Source of the DNA: an uncultured Prevotellaceae bacterium
Lineage (GTDB): Bacteria; Bacteroidota; Bacteroidia; Bacteroidales; Muribaculaceae
DNA length: 64,000 nucleotides
Direction: 5' to 3'
Assembly: GCA_900318335.1 (NCBI GenBank)
Contig: ONKF01000025.1
Span: 1-64,000, forward strand
Shown here: piece by piece, positions 36,767-45,672 of the stretch
Numbering within the stretch: the first letter of the stretch is position 1
How the letters are laid out: each line of letters begins with the position of its first letter
The notes under the pieces: generated by a model
The model's database searches: none
What the model was told of the DNA's origin: nothing
The model's input: the letters and a program-made list of their open reading frames with translations, nothing else
Program-made: the position numbers and the translations under genes

Positions 36767-37167
36767 TGGCTGAGCGCAAGCATTACAATGTGGTGGCTGC
36801 CGTGATCGAGGTCGGCGGCAAGGTGCTGTGCATGCAGCGCGGCGAGTCACGTTATGACTATACCAGTCATCATTGGGAGTTCCCCGGGGGCAAGATTGAG
36901 CCCGGAGAGACCCCGCAGCAAGCCGTGCACCGCGAGTTGCTTGAGGAGATGGAGCTTGATGTCGAGGTACACGAGTTGCTGGCCACGGTCACCCATGATT
37001 ACCCCGATTTCACGATTACCCTCGCCGCCTATCGCTGCACGGCATCAACCACAGCCTTCACCATGCGCGAGCATGCCGCGTGCCGATGGCTCCCCTGGAG
37101 TGAGCTGAACACCCTCCCCTGGTGCGCCGCCGACGCCCGCCTGATCGAACAATTCGGTGAACGTTAG
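36766..37167 (+). CDS. mutT: NUDIX hydrolase, MutT-like (8-oxo-dGTP diphosphatase type)
   Basis: A 133-residue protein with the full NUDIX box GGKIEPGETPQQAVHRELLEEM. The start HYNVVAAVIEVGGKVLCMQRG and WEFPGG, and the C-terminal WLPWSELNTLPWCAADARLI, fit the MutT/(d)CTP-diphosphatase group, which cleanses oxidised nucleotides. The assignment to 8-oxo-dGTP specifically is inference. ATG 36766 overlaps the stop of the rhodanese gene. Confidence 0.85.
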   Translation: MAERKHYNVVAAVIEVGGKVLCMQRGESRYDYTSHHWEFPGGKIEPGETPQQAVHRELLEEMELDVEVHELLATVTHDYPDFTITLAAYRCTASTTAFTMREHAACRWLPWSELNTLPWCAADARLIEQFGER

Positions 37168-37202
37168 ATACCCCTCTAAACTCTAACCCCTAAACTCTAA
37201 AC

Positions 37203-37241
37203 TTCGAGCCCCTGAAGTGTGATGCACTTCAGGGGCTCGAA
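37203..37241. terminator. Perfect 17-bp hairpin between convergent genes
   Basis: TTCGAGCCCCTGAAGTG (37203-37219) pairs without mismatch with 37225-37241 across a 5-base loop. It lies 35 bp after the NUDIX gene and 5 bp before the end of the minus-strand dehydrogenase gene. T tracts are poor, so it may act as a bidirectional transcription or RNA-decay barrier. Confidence 0.6.
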
Positions 37242-37245
37242 TATC

Positions 37246-38409
37246 TCACGCTTCCAGGTCGATGTTGAACTGCTCGTGCCAGGGCAGGCCCTGCTTGTTG
37301 AGCACATCCAGGAACGGATCGGGATCAAATTCCTCGACGTTGTGCACGCCGGGTTTCTTCCACAGTCCCTTGAGGAACATCATGGCACCCGTCATGGCGG
37401 GAACGCCCGTGGTGTAGCTCACGGCCTGCATACCTGTTTCCATATAGGCCTTGTGGTGGTCGCAGTTATTATAGATGTAGTAGGTCAACGGCTTGCCCTC
37501 CTTATCGGTACCGCTGATGCGGCAGCCGATGCTCGTCTCGCCCGTGTAGTTCTCACCCAGGTCTTGCGGATTGGGCAGCACGGCCTTGAGGAACTGCAGC
37601 GGCACGATGTCCATGCCCTGGTAGTTGATGGGCTCGATGCTGGCCATGCCGATGTCCTGGATCACGCGCAGGTGGGTCAGGTATTTGAGGGTCGGGAAGT
37701 TGATGACCAGCGACTCCAGCTCCTCGTGATACATCAGGTAGCTCTCGCGCGGACCAATCATGGGGTAGGTGAGGGGCTTGTGGATCTCCAGTGGCCCGGT
37801 CTCGATCCACTTGCCGTTCTCCCAGTAGCGGCCCTTCTGGGTAATCTCGCGGATGTTGATCTCGGGGTTGAAGTTGGTGGCGAATGCCTTGCCGTGGTTA
37901 CCCGCATTGCAGTCCACGATGTCCAGGGTGTGCATCTCGCCGAAGTGGTGCTTGGCGGCATAGGCGGTATAGACGCCGCTCACACCCGGGTCAAAGCCGC
38001 AGCCCAGGATGGCGGTCAGGCCAGCCTGCTCAAAGCGCTCCCTGTAGGCCCATTGCCAGCTGTACTCAAAGTGGGCCTCGTCAATGGGCTCATAGTTGGC
38101 CGTGTCCAGGTAGTTCACGCCGCAGCGCAGGCACGCTTCCATGATGGTCAGGTCCTGATAGGGCAATGCCAGGTTGATGACCATGTCGGGTTTGTGGCGT
38201 TCCAGCAGGGCGACGAGCTGCTCCACGTCGTCGGCGTCCACCTGGTCGGTGGTGATGTTGTCCTTGCCGATGGCACGTGCCACAGCGTCACACTTGACGC
38301 GGTTGCGCGAGGCAATCACGATCTCGTTAAACACGTCAGGGTTCTGCGCGCACTTGTGGGCGCACACGGTGCCGACACCACCGCATCCGATGATAATGAC
38401 TTTGCTCAT
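37246..38409 (-). CDS. Carboxynorspermidine/carboxyspermidine dehydrogenase (saccharopine dehydrogenase family)
   Basis: A 387-residue NAD(P)-dependent enzyme. The Rossmann motif is VIIIGCGGVGTVCAHKCAQN, and VINLALPYQDLTIMEACL, YLDTANYEP and LGCGFDPGVSGVYTAYA follow the Lys9/Lys1-like family used for alternative polyamine synthesis. The C-terminal substrate domain (TGVPAMTGAMMFLKGLWKKPGVHNVEEFDP) fits carboxynorspermidine dehydrogenase. Its promoter reads TAAATTTG on the minus strand at 38439-38446. The partner decarboxylase is not in the window. Confidence 0.9.
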   Translation of the reverse strand: MSKVIIIGCGGVGTVCAHKCAQNPDVFNEIVIASRNRVKCDAVARAIGKDNITTDQVDADDVEQLVALLERHKPDMVINLALPYQDLTIMEACLRCGVNYLDTANYEPIDEAHFEYSWQWAYRERFEQAGLTAILGCGFDPGVSGVYTAYAAKHHFGEMHTLDIVDCNAGNHGKAFATNFNPEINIREITQKGRYWENGKWIETGPLEIHKPLTYPMIGPRESYLMYHEELESLVINFPTLKYLTHLRVIQDIGMASIEPINYQGMDIVPLQFLKAVLPNPQDLGENYTGETSIGCRISGTDKEGKPLTYYIYNNCDHHKAYMETGMQAVSYTTGVPAMTGAMMFLKGLWKKPGVHNVEEFDPDPFLDVLNKQGLPWHEQFNIDLEA

Positions 38410-38438
38410 AACAGGTATCTAATTTTCATTCTTTCCCG

Positions 38439-38446
38439 CAAATTTA
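38439..38446 (-). promoter_or_regulatory. -7 box for the dehydrogenase gene
   Basis: Reads TAAATTTG on the minus strand, matching TAnnTTTG, 30 bp before the ATG at 38409. Confidence 0.55.
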
Positions 38447-38547
38447 CAACAAAATAACCATCGTGGCAAGAGATTTTCCAAGTTTCTTGTTTCCTGCCCC
38501 TCGTGTGACCGAATTCGTCTATAAAAAAGGTGGAATTATCGAATTTA

Positions 38548-38580
38548 TTTGTCCCATATGACTGTTTTCAAGTAATTTTG
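38548..38580 (+). promoter_or_regulatory. Promoter of the TonB-type receptor gene
   Basis: TTTG at 38548-38551 and TAATTTTG at 38573-38580 are 21 bp apart and lie 36 bp before the ATG. Confidence 0.65.
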
Positions 38581-38616
38581 CACCATCAACATTTAGACAA
38601 CACCACTTATACGCAC

Positions 38617-41448
38617 ATGAAAAAGATAATCAATGCTTTATTGCTGAGCCTTTTATGCTTGGTGCCCCTCTCCTCGGGTGCCGCCATCATCAATGGCGTG
38701 CTTGTGGATTCCCAGGACACCACCGAGCTCATCGAGGCAACAGTGCGCCTGCTCAAAGCCACCAAGGACAGCAGCCTGGTCAAGGGTACCACGACCGACT
38801 TGAACGGCGTCTTCAACATCAAGGGCGTCAAGCCGGGCAAGTACTTGCTGCGCTTCTCCTATCTGGGCTACAACGATGTTATCAAGCACGTGACGGTCGG
38901 CGATGACGGCCGCGACGTCAACATCGGCGTGGTTACCATGGATCCTAACACCATCATGCTCAAGGAGGCTGTGGTCGTGGGTCTCAAGAGCCCCATCACG
39001 GTCAAGGAGGACACCATCGAGTTCAATGCCGACACCTATAAGACCCAGGCCAACGCTGTGGTCGAGGACCTGCTCAAGCGCCTGCCGGGCGTCGAGGTGG
39101 GTTCTGACGGCAAGATTACCGCCAACGGCAAGGAAGTGAAGAAAATCCTTATCGACGGCAAGGAATTCTTCAGCGACGATCCCACGGTGGCAAGTAAGAA
39201 CATCCCCGCCGACATGATCAACAAGCTCCAGGTCATCGACCGCAAGAGCGACTTGGCACGCTTGACGGGTGTGGACGATGGTGATGACGAGACGGTCATC
39301 AACCTCAGCGTCAAGAAGGGCATGAACAACGGCTGGTTTGGCACGGTCAATGCGGGCTACGGCACCGACAAGCGCTATGCCGGCAACGTGATGATCAACC
39401 ACTTCCGCGACGGCAACCAGTTCACGCTGTTGGGCGGAGGCAACAACACCAACAACCTGGGCTTCGGTGACGGGGCCTCGGGCAGGTTCCAGCGCTTCGG
39501 CGGCGACCGCGGCGTGACCACGTCCCAGTATGCCGGCATCAACTTCAACATCGGCAGCAAGGAGGACGAGCACTTCCGCGTGGGCGGTGACATCATGTAC
39601 AGCCACAGCGACCGTGATACCCGCACCAGCACCGCGCGTCAGAACCTGTTGACCGACTCGGTCAGCTACTACGATGCCAACACCGCCGCCCGCGACAAGA
39701 GCCACAACATCCGTGGTGACTTCCGCATCAAGTGGGAGGTGGACAGCAACAACACCCTCGAGTTCCGTCCCAACTTCTCGTTCAATTTCAACAAGAGCGA
39801 GCGTGGCGACTCATCGCTCACCCGTGCCGGTGATGCGGCCAGGACCTATGTCAACCGCAGCTTGAGCAACTTCTTCAACGACGGCAAGAGCTTCGAGTGG
39901 GGCGCACGCCTGATTTATAATCACAAGGTCGCCAGCCACCCGGGCCGCAGCCAGTCCTTGATGCTCAACTACCGCTATAGCAATGTGCGCGAGGATGCCG
40001 ATACCTATACCAACAACACCTACTACCTGCTGGAGGACGAGGACGAGCTCATCGACCAGACGGCCAACAACCGCCGCAAGAGCCATAACGTGACGGGACG
40101 CATCTCCTGGACCGAGCCCCTCGGCGACGTCAAGAACGCCCGCTTCCTGGAGTTCTCCTACCGTGGCAACTACCGCTACACCACCAGCGACAAGATGGTC
40201 TATGACATCGATCGCGACGGCATGTGGCCTGGCGGAACCATTAACGATAAGGAGTGGAACGAGTCGTTGAGCAACAGTTTCCGCAACACCTTCTTCAACC
40301 AGGAGTTCAGCGTGGGCTTCCGCCAGGTGCGCAAGGCCTATAACCTCAACGTGGGCATCAGCGTCAACAGCGCGATGTCCAAGAGCAAGGACCTCATCAA
40401 CAGCGCCCGTGACATCGCTGCCCGTTGGGCATGGTCGGTGGCTCCCTACGCACGCTTCCGTTACAAGTTTACCGACACGCGCAACTTGAACTTCTTCTAT
40501 CGTATGCGCGCCAACCAGCCCAGCATCGCTCAGTTGCAGCCTGTGGCCGACGTGAGCAACCCGCTCAATGTCGTCGTCGGTAATCCCGAGTTGAAGCCCA
40601 CCTTCAACCACAACATCAACCTGAGGTTTGGTGACTTCGCCCAGGGCGCACAGCGCAGCATCATGGCGATGATGAATGTCGACTTCGCCCAGAACAGCAT
40701 CGTTTCGGACGTGACCACCGACGAACTCACTGGTGGACGCATCACCAGTTATACCAATGTGGGCGGCGTGTGGAGCGCCATGGCGATGAACATGTTGAGT
40801 TTCCCCTTCGGAGCCAGCAAGGTATGGTACTTCACCAGCCACATGTTCACCCGTTATGGTGTGACCAAGAGTGTCACCGACGGCGTCGAGAACCGCAGCA
40901 ACACGTGGTTCATCAACTATTCGCCCGGCTTGGCGTTCCGCAACAGTGTCTTTGACATCGAGTTGCGTCCCCGCTACAGTTTCCAGAATACCACCACCTC
41001 GGCGCTCAAGTCCAACGCCCGCAACATCCACACTTGGGGTGCCAATTTCGACGGCACCTATTCGGCCCCCTTCGGCCTGGTCATCAGCACCGACCTGCGT
41101 TACAGCACCACCAGCGGTTACAGCGCCGGTTACAACAGTGACCAGTGGATCTGGAACGGCTCGATCGCCTATCAGTTCCTGCGCGACAAGCAGGCTGCCG
41201 TCACCATCTCGGTCTATGACATCCTGGGTCAGCGCAAGAACATCTACCGCAACGTGACCGGTGACTACATCGAGGACGTCAACTACAACTCCCTGGGCCG
41301 TTACGGCATGGTGACTTTCACCTATCGCTTCAACACCTTCAAGAAGGGTGAGCAGCCCAAGGACCGCAATGCCGACCGCTGGGGACCCGGCGGTTTTGGA
41401 GGCCCCGGCGGTCGTCCCGGTGGCCCTGGAGGCCGTCGCCCCTTCTGA
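38617..41448 (+). CDS. TonB-dependent-receptor-like outer-membrane beta-barrel protein
   Basis: A 943-residue outer-membrane protein with a signal peptide (about 1-22). A CarboxypepD_reg-like domain (about 22-105, GVFNIKGVKPGKYLLRFSYL) is followed by a plug-like region (VVEDLLKRLPGVEVGSDG, ILIDGKEFFSDDP), then a large barrel of the outer-membrane-protein family 3 type. The C-terminus is a Gly/Pro-rich tail (FGGPGGRPGGPGG) rather than the usual final aromatic strand, a feature of one subgroup. The substrate is unknown, and no SusD partner gene is adjacent. ATG 38617 begins at the signal peptide. Confidence 0.9.
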   Translation: MKKIINALLLSLLCLVPLSSGAAIINGVLVDSQDTTELIEATVRLLKATKDSSLVKGTTTDLNGVFNIKGVKPGKYLLRFSYLGYNDVIKHVTVGDDGRDVNIGVVTMDPNTIMLKEAVVVGLKSPITVKEDTIEFNADTYKTQANAVVEDLLKRLPGVEVGSDGKITANGKEVKKILIDGKEFFSDDPTVASKNIPADMINKLQVIDRKSDLARLTGVDDGDDETVINLSVKKGMNNGWFGTVNAGYGTDKRYAGNVMINHFRDGNQFTLLGGGNNTNNLGFGDGASGRFQRFGGDRGVTTSQYAGINFNIGSKEDEHFRVGGDIMYSHSDRDTRTSTARQNLLTDSVSYYDANTAARDKSHNIRGDFRIKWEVDSNNTLEFRPNFSFNFNKSERGDSSLTRAGDAARTYVNRSLSNFFNDGKSFEWGARLIYNHKVASHPGRSQSLMLNYRYSNVREDADTYTNNTYYLLEDEDELIDQTANNRRKSHNVTGRISWTEPLGDVKNARFLEFSYRGNYRYTTSDKMVYDIDRDGMWPGGTINDKEWNESLSNSFRNTFFNQEFSVGFRQVRKAYNLNVGISVNSAMSKSKDLINSARDIAARWAWSVAPYARFRYKFTDTRNLNFFYRMRANQPSIAQLQPVADVSNPLNVVVGNPELKPTFNHNINLRFGDFAQGAQRSIMAMMNVDFAQNSIVSDVTTDELTGGRITSYTNVGGVWSAMAMNMLSFPFGASKVWYFTSHMFTRYGVTKSVTDGVENRSNTWFINYSPGLAFRNSVFDIELRPRYSFQNTTTSALKSNARNIHTWGANFDGTYSAPFGLVISTDLRYSTTSGYSAGYNSDQWIWNGSIAYQFLRDKQAAVTISVYDILGQRKNIYRNVTGDYIEDVNYNSLGRYGMVTFTYRFNTFKKGEQPKDRNADRWGPGGFGGPGGRPGGPGGRRPF

Positions 41449-41478
41449 TAAGAGCTACAAACTATATTATAATGTGTC

Positions 41479-41510
41479 AACCCTGCCGCACCATTGCCGG
41501 CAGGGTTTTC
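41479..41510 (+). terminator. Rho-independent terminator after the receptor gene
   Basis: AACCCTGCCG and CGGCAGGGTT pair, followed by TTCTC. It starts about 30 bp after the stop codon. Confidence 0.75.
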
Positions 41511-41559
41511 TCTACCTCCAGCGCCCGAGTCAAATCAAAATGGCATCTGGTTTTTTTAA

Positions 41560-41630
41560 TCGGCCTGACGGCCGAGAAATTAAACAAAATTATAAATAAA
41601 ACTAAAATTAAAAATTTATTTTGTTTAATT
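41560..41630 (+). repeat. Repeat D, copy 1: GC hairpin plus AT-rich inverted repeat
   Basis: TCGGCC-TGAC-GGCCGA is followed by GAAATTAAACAAAATTA and, about 35 bp on, by a near-complementary ATTTTGTTTAATT. The same arrangement occurs at 52605-52711 upstream of yidC. It may be a small non-autonomous element or a structured terminator. Confidence 0.6.
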
Positions 41631-41654
41631 AGTGTCCCGTTAAAACGACCAACA

Positions 41655-41733
41655 GCGGCCATTAGGCCGCTTCAAGGGGACGGTTCGGTTTGTAACAAAA
41701 GATTGATCTTTTGTTGCTAACGGAACTGTCCCC
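41655..41733 (+). repeat. Two hairpins in the receptor-nucleoside protein gap
   Basis: GCGGCC-ATTA-GGCCGC (41655-41670) precedes a 58-base imperfect hairpin (41676-41733) whose arms begin GGGGACGGTTC and end GAACTGTCCCC, closing on AACAAAAGA-TTGA-TCTTTTGTT. The gap 41449-42054 holds no convincing gene. Confidence 0.6.
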
Positions 41734-41758
41734 ACGTAATAGGCAAGTGAAGAGAGGA

Positions 41759-41900
41759 ATATGGCTGCCACCAAGCTGCGCTCATCGACGATGAGCTAGC
41801 ATGGTGTTTTCCATAAAAGTCGAGTCTTCGACCCGACTTGCCTCTTTGAGGCAACAGCCAAGCCCAAGATACGGCAGAAATGCTTATCCGATTCGGATAT
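41759..41900 (-). repeat. Repeat B, inverted copy
   Basis: This is the reverse complement, with few differences, of the sequence near 46368-46510 and 49968-50110. It contains palindromes with three-base loops, such as GTCGAGTC-TTC-GACCCGAC and GCCTC-TTT-GAGGC. Confidence 0.7.
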
Positions 41901-41999
41901 TGTAGCAGGCGGGGATTATAGCACATCCCTGTTGAGGCATCATTCTCCCCCTCCTCGATAAAAAAACCGAAAATCATCAGCCGTTAACTAAAAAATCAC

Positions 42000-42007
42000 T
42001 ACCTTTG
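42000..42007 (+). promoter_or_regulatory. -7 box for the nucleoside-recognition gene
   Basis: TACCTTTG matches TAnnTTTG, 48 bp before the ATG at 42055. Confidence 0.55.
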
Positions 42008-42054
42008 CGGCAACTTTTTAACCCTGATATACATATTATAAATAAAGTACTATC

Positions 42055-43236
42055 ATGAGAATGCGCCGAATGCACATGTCGCTCACCAAGCGGTACTTCC
42101 GTTCCCTTAAGCGCGCCCGCCACCGTCTGAGTGGCGTGATTTGCCTGTCTATCGTCGTCGCCCTCTTTGGCGGCCTGGCCTTCAAGATGGGCGCTGCCAA
42201 CATGCTCAACACCGTTATGCACACGGCCCATGACCTGCTGTTGAACACCTGTTTCTTCCTGATGGCCGTCTGCGTCATCACTGGCGCCATTGGCCGCTTG
42301 TTCGTCGAGTTCGGCGTTGTCGATCTCCTCGAGAAGGGCCTCCGCCCCCTCATGAAGCCCCTGTTCAACCTTCCCGGCATGGCATCGCTGGGCGCTGTGC
42401 TCACGTTCCTGAGCGACAACCCCGCCATCATCACCTTGTCCCAGGACAAGCGCTTCGCTTCCCACTTCAAGAAATACCAGTACATCTCCCTCACCAACTT
42501 CGGCACCGCCTTTGGCATGGGACTCATCGTCATCGTCTTCATGATGGGTTACGGTTACTTCAAGGAGCCCTTGGTCGGCCTGGTGGGAGCCGTCTTTGGC
42601 TGCATGGTGTCCACGCGCCTGATGCAGTACTTTGTCAAGAAGACCCATCCCGAGTATGCCGAGGAGCCCGCCTGTGAGCTCACCGAGCAGGACCTCAGGG
42701 TCGAGCACGAGGAGTACAAGTCGCTCTTCCTGCGCATTCTCAACTCCCTGCTCGACGGCGGCCGCACCGGCGTCGATGTGGGACTTGCCATCATCCCCGG
42801 CGTCATCATCATCTCGTCGCTCGTGATGATTCTCACCTTCTCGCCCGGTCCCGAGGGCATCTATACCGGTGCTGCCTATGAGGGCGTCGGCGTCCTGCCC
42901 TGGCTCGGTGACAAGATCAGCATCGTCTTCCAGGTGCTCTTTGGCTTCAACGATCCCCACCTCATCGGTTTCCCCATCACCGCCCTTGGCGCTGTCGGTG
43001 CCGCCCTCGGTCTGGTGCCCAAGTTCATCCAGGAGGGCTGGGTCGATGGCAACGCCATTGCCGTGTTCACCGCCATCGGCATGTGCTGGAGCGGCTTCCT
43101 GAGCACCCACACCGCCATGCTCGACTCGATGCACTACCGCGAGTTGACCTCACGCGCCATCCTGTCCCACACCATCGGCGGCCTCTTTGCCGCCGTCGTG
43201 GCCCACTGGCTCTACTTCGCCATCTGCCTCATCTGA
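42055..43236 (+). CDS. Nucleoside recognition (Gate) domain membrane protein, CD0519/CD1768-like
   Basis: A 393-residue inner-membrane protein with about nine hydrophobic segments. The N-terminal third (LLLNTCFFLMAVCVITGAIG, GAVLTFLSDNPAIITLSQDK) and the C-terminal GFPITALGAVGAALGLVPKF and GMCWSGFLSTHTAMLDSMHY are typical of Gate-domain transporter-like proteins related to SpmA/SpmB. The transported compound is unknown. It has its own promoter. Confidence 0.82.
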   Translation: MRMRRMHMSLTKRYFRSLKRARHRLSGVICLSIVVALFGGLAFKMGAANMLNTVMHTAHDLLLNTCFFLMAVCVITGAIGRLFVEFGVVDLLEKGLRPLMKPLFNLPGMASLGAVLTFLSDNPAIITLSQDKRFASHFKKYQYISLTNFGTAFGMGLIVIVFMMGYGYFKEPLVGLVGAVFGCMVSTRLMQYFVKKTHPEYAEEPACELTEQDLRVEHEEYKSLFLRILNSLLDGGRTGVDVGLAIIPGVIIISSLVMILTFSPGPEGIYTGAAYEGVGVLPWLGDKISIVFQVLFGFNDPHLIGFPITALGAVGAALGLVPKFIQEGWVDGNAIAVFTAIGMCWSGFLSTHTAMLDSMHYRELTSRAILSHTIGGLFAAVVAHWLYFAICLI

Positions 43237-43334
43237 GCCGCCCGCGCGCTCTCACGCAGCGCCCCGACATGGCCCGAAAAGCCGACAGAATAGTCGATTT
43301 AACATTTTTTAAATGTTTTTTTTGGCTTGATGTG

Positions 43335-43364
43335 TTGTTGTTTCCTGCAAAAGTCTTATCTTTG
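43335..43364 (+). promoter_or_regulatory. Promoter with a long leader for the first cohesin-like gene
   Basis: TTG at 43335-43337 and TATCTTTG at 43357-43364 are 19 bp apart. The next substantial gene starts only at 43737. Confidence 0.55.
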
Positions 43365-43736
43365 CGTTGAACTATATAGTGAATTCACAACCTGTAGAAT
43401 CATAAAGTATTTGATATGAGAAAATTACGAGAGCAATCATTTGATTTTTGGCAGCAGTTGTCAAGAAGTATGGGTTGTCCGTTTAACTCTTCATCAGGTA
43501 CAGCATGATTTCAAGGGCAAGTGATCTTTTCAGGACAATGTGATACTAAGCAACTCAAGAACTAAACCAATATTTACAGTATAGAAAGAGAATGAAATTC
43601 AACCAGATAGTGATCCGAAACGCTTTGATACACAATCTAAAATGATTTCCGACTGAGTGCGATAACTGTGACGTTATAAAACTTTTGAAATAACTTTTTA
43701 TTACTTCATTTATTAACAACTTAAATTTATTCTATT
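43365..43736 (+). other. Leader region of about 370 nt
   Basis: No substantial gene here. It contains a possible 30-codon ORF (43416-43508, starting MRKLREQSFDFW), and ends with an AT-rich stretch (AATAACTTTT, ATTAAC) that is shared with the leader of the paralogue at 47821. The rest of the two leaders is not alike. Confidence 0.4.
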
Positions 43737-45317
43737 ATGAAGAAATTTTTATTTACTCTTGCTGCTCTGTTGATGGCAGGTAGCCTCAGCGCTACTGAGT
43801 ACTTCTATCTCGACAACTTCGAGGTGAAGCAAGCAGAGGTAGGTACCAACATCACGGTTCCTGTTAAGTGTCACTTAGACTATGCAATGAATGCAGCTAC
43901 TGTATTCTTCACCATGCCCGAGGGCCTGGTTGTTCGCAAGATCGACAAGGGTGCTGACATCGAGAACCTTACCTACACCGATGACTGGGGCGATGAGTGG
44001 CCCGCAGATCAGACTGTATTCGTGACCAACGTTAACACCTGCAGCTTCGGCTTCGCTACCGCTAACAAGGGCTACTATGAAGTAGACGGCGAGTGGCTGC
44101 CTTATGGTGCTGTTAAGTTCCTCCCCGGCGAGTATGAGGAGATGGCTATTCTGACCATCCGCGTTACCGACGCTTTCCAGGGCGGTGAGATCGTAACCCT
44201 CACCAACCCCGCTTGCGGTAATGACGAGCGTCCCGATGTGGAGCCCTGCCCCAAGAACCAGGAGAACTACTACACCACCATCGTAACCATGGAGGGTGTT
44301 GAGCCTCAGCTCCAGGATCTGACTGGTGAGATCACTATTGGTGATCCCAACGAGGACGGTCTGGTAGCTATCGACTACAATGGCAACGAGGCTGTAACCA
44401 TCGTTGTTACCATCAATGGTGAGGCAGTTGAGCTCGTTGACGGTTGTGTACAGCTCACTGAGGGCAACAACGATATCGTTGTCGTTGTTAGCGCTGAGGG
44501 CTTCAATGACCTGAAGAAGGAAGTTTCCATCATCTGGGCTCCCCAGCCCCAGGAGGTAACCGCTACTCCCGTGATCAACTACGACGAGGAGACCTTCACC
44601 GTTGAGGCTGTTGGTGATGGCGAGGTTATCATGTACGTTGACGGTGTTCAGGTAACCAACCCCTACATCTTCGTACAGGGTGAAGACGATGTAACCTACA
44701 CTGTTACCGCTACCGCTCAGGAGCCTGGTAAGCTGATCAGCGAGGTTGCTACTCTCGATGTAACCGTTCCCGCTAAGGAAGTAGGTCCTGGTCCCGAGGA
44801 TCCCCACATGGCTGGCTACTGGCTGGTAATGCTCGACAAGAACAACGAGCCCGTATGGTATGAGCTCAAGGTTGGTGAGAATGGCGACTACGCTACCACC
44901 GTTGCTCTTGAGTACGGTATCTTTGGCCGCTACGACCACGATGCCGGCTACCGCGGTGATGTGCCTTACTACTTCATGATCGAAGGTGTTGCCTATGGTG
45001 CTCCCGATGCAGAGGTTGAGACCGTTCTGGGTACCGCTCTGAGCAATGAGCTGTTCCCCGAGAGCGATGGTTACTACACCGTTCCCGTTGGTTACAACTA
45101 CGCATTCGGTATCGCAATTGGCCCCGATGGCGACTACTACGTTTACGCTGCTCAGGCCAACTACGTTGGTGTTAACGAGCTGATGAACGGCAAGGCTGTT
45201 GCTGGCGTACGCTACTTCAACATGGCTGGTCAGGAGATGCCCGAGGCTAACGGCATGACCATCGTCGTTACCACCTACACCGACGGCACCACCAGCGCCG
45301 CTAAGGTGATGAAGTAA
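43737..45317 (+). CDS. Secreted cohesin-like/Ig-like repeat protein with T9SS-like C-terminus (paralogue 1)
   Basis: A 526-residue exported protein (signal MKKFLFTLAALLMAGSLSA). Residues of about 20-185 resemble a cohesin-like beta-sandwich (VGTNITVPVKCHLDYAMNAA, FFTMPEGLVVRKID, GEYEEMAILTIRVTDAF). One or two Ig-like units follow, then a region with many Tyr and Gly, and the end YFNMAGQEMPEANGM plus TTYTDGTTSAAKVMK reads as a T9SS-type sorting domain. Codon use (GCT, GTT, GTA, GGT) differs from the GCC/GGC-rich neighbours and suggests high expression. A paralogue is encoded at 47821-49725; both genes share signal peptide, terminator and 3' flank, so one arose by duplication. Confidence 0.85.
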   Translation: MKKFLFTLAALLMAGSLSATEYFYLDNFEVKQAEVGTNITVPVKCHLDYAMNAATVFFTMPEGLVVRKIDKGADIENLTYTDDWGDEWPADQTVFVTNVNTCSFGFATANKGYYEVDGEWLPYGAVKFLPGEYEEMAILTIRVTDAFQGGEIVTLTNPACGNDERPDVEPCPKNQENYYTTIVTMEGVEPQLQDLTGEITIGDPNEDGLVAIDYNGNEAVTIVVTINGEAVELVDGCVQLTEGNNDIVVVVSAEGFNDLKKEVSIIWAPQPQEVTATPVINYDEETFTVEAVGDGEVIMYVDGVQVTNPYIFVQGEDDVTYTVTATAQEPGKLISEVATLDVTVPAKEVGPGPEDPHMAGYWLVMLDKNNEPVWYELKVGENGDYATTVALEYGIFGRYDHDAGYRGDVPYYFMIEGVAYGAPDAEVETVLGTALSNELFPESDGYYTVPVGYNYAFGIAIGPDGDYYVYAAQANYVGVNELMNGKAVAGVRYFNMAGQEMPEANGMTIVVTTYTDGTTSAAKVMK

Positions 45318-45337
45318 TCCAAGCTTCACATTAACTT

Positions 45338-45372
45338 AAAAAAGGGCGACCCTCCCGGGCCGCTCTTTTTTT
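45338..45372 (+). terminator. Rho-independent terminator of paralogue 1
   Basis: GGGCGACCC-TCCC-GGGCCGCTC hairpin followed by TTTTTTT. The same terminator with minor changes follows paralogue 2. Confidence 0.85.
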
Positions 45373-45470
45373 GTCTCCCCCTCCTACAACCCCACAAGAC
45401 TAATGCGAATTCCACGAAAAGATGCTAAGTTATAAACTATCAGGGCTCAGCGGATAATTGCTGGGGAAAC

Positions 45471-45603
45471 GAGGTCGGAGACCTCAACAAGGCCGACGGC
45501 CTTGACTTGAATTAACCTCAGGGCGCACTGGCCGAAGGTCAGTGTGGCCTGAGGACAGAAGCACAAACAGACATGGGCCCCGAAGGGGGCCACTCACGTC
45601 AGG
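45471..45603 (+). repeat. Left REP-like module of the RAYT element
   Basis: Four successive palindromes: GAGGTC-GGA-GACCTC, AAGGCC-GAC-GGCCTT, a 36-bp stem-loop beginning CCTCAGGGCGCACTGGCC, and GGGCCCC-GAA-GGGGGCC, followed by TCACGTCAGG. The gap between the terminator at 45372 and this module shows nothing else. Confidence 0.75.
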
Positions 45604-45672
45604 TTATTCATCGATTGGCTCTTGTCTAACTGCAAGTTTTGACGAACCTTTGCATTGCTAAAAAGATATATC

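Noticed and set aside
39811..41031. 406-aa ORF opposite the TonB-type receptor
   Set aside because: Antisense shadow of a GC-rich gene, Val/His/Gly-rich without domain structure.
38617..41448. SusC/SusD polysaccharide-utilisation locus
   Set aside because: No SusD lipoprotein gene or glycoside hydrolase is adjacent, and the barrel is of a different subgroup.
41717..41977. 86-aa minus-strand ORF
   Set aside because: Consists of repeat B sequence; no start signal or family.
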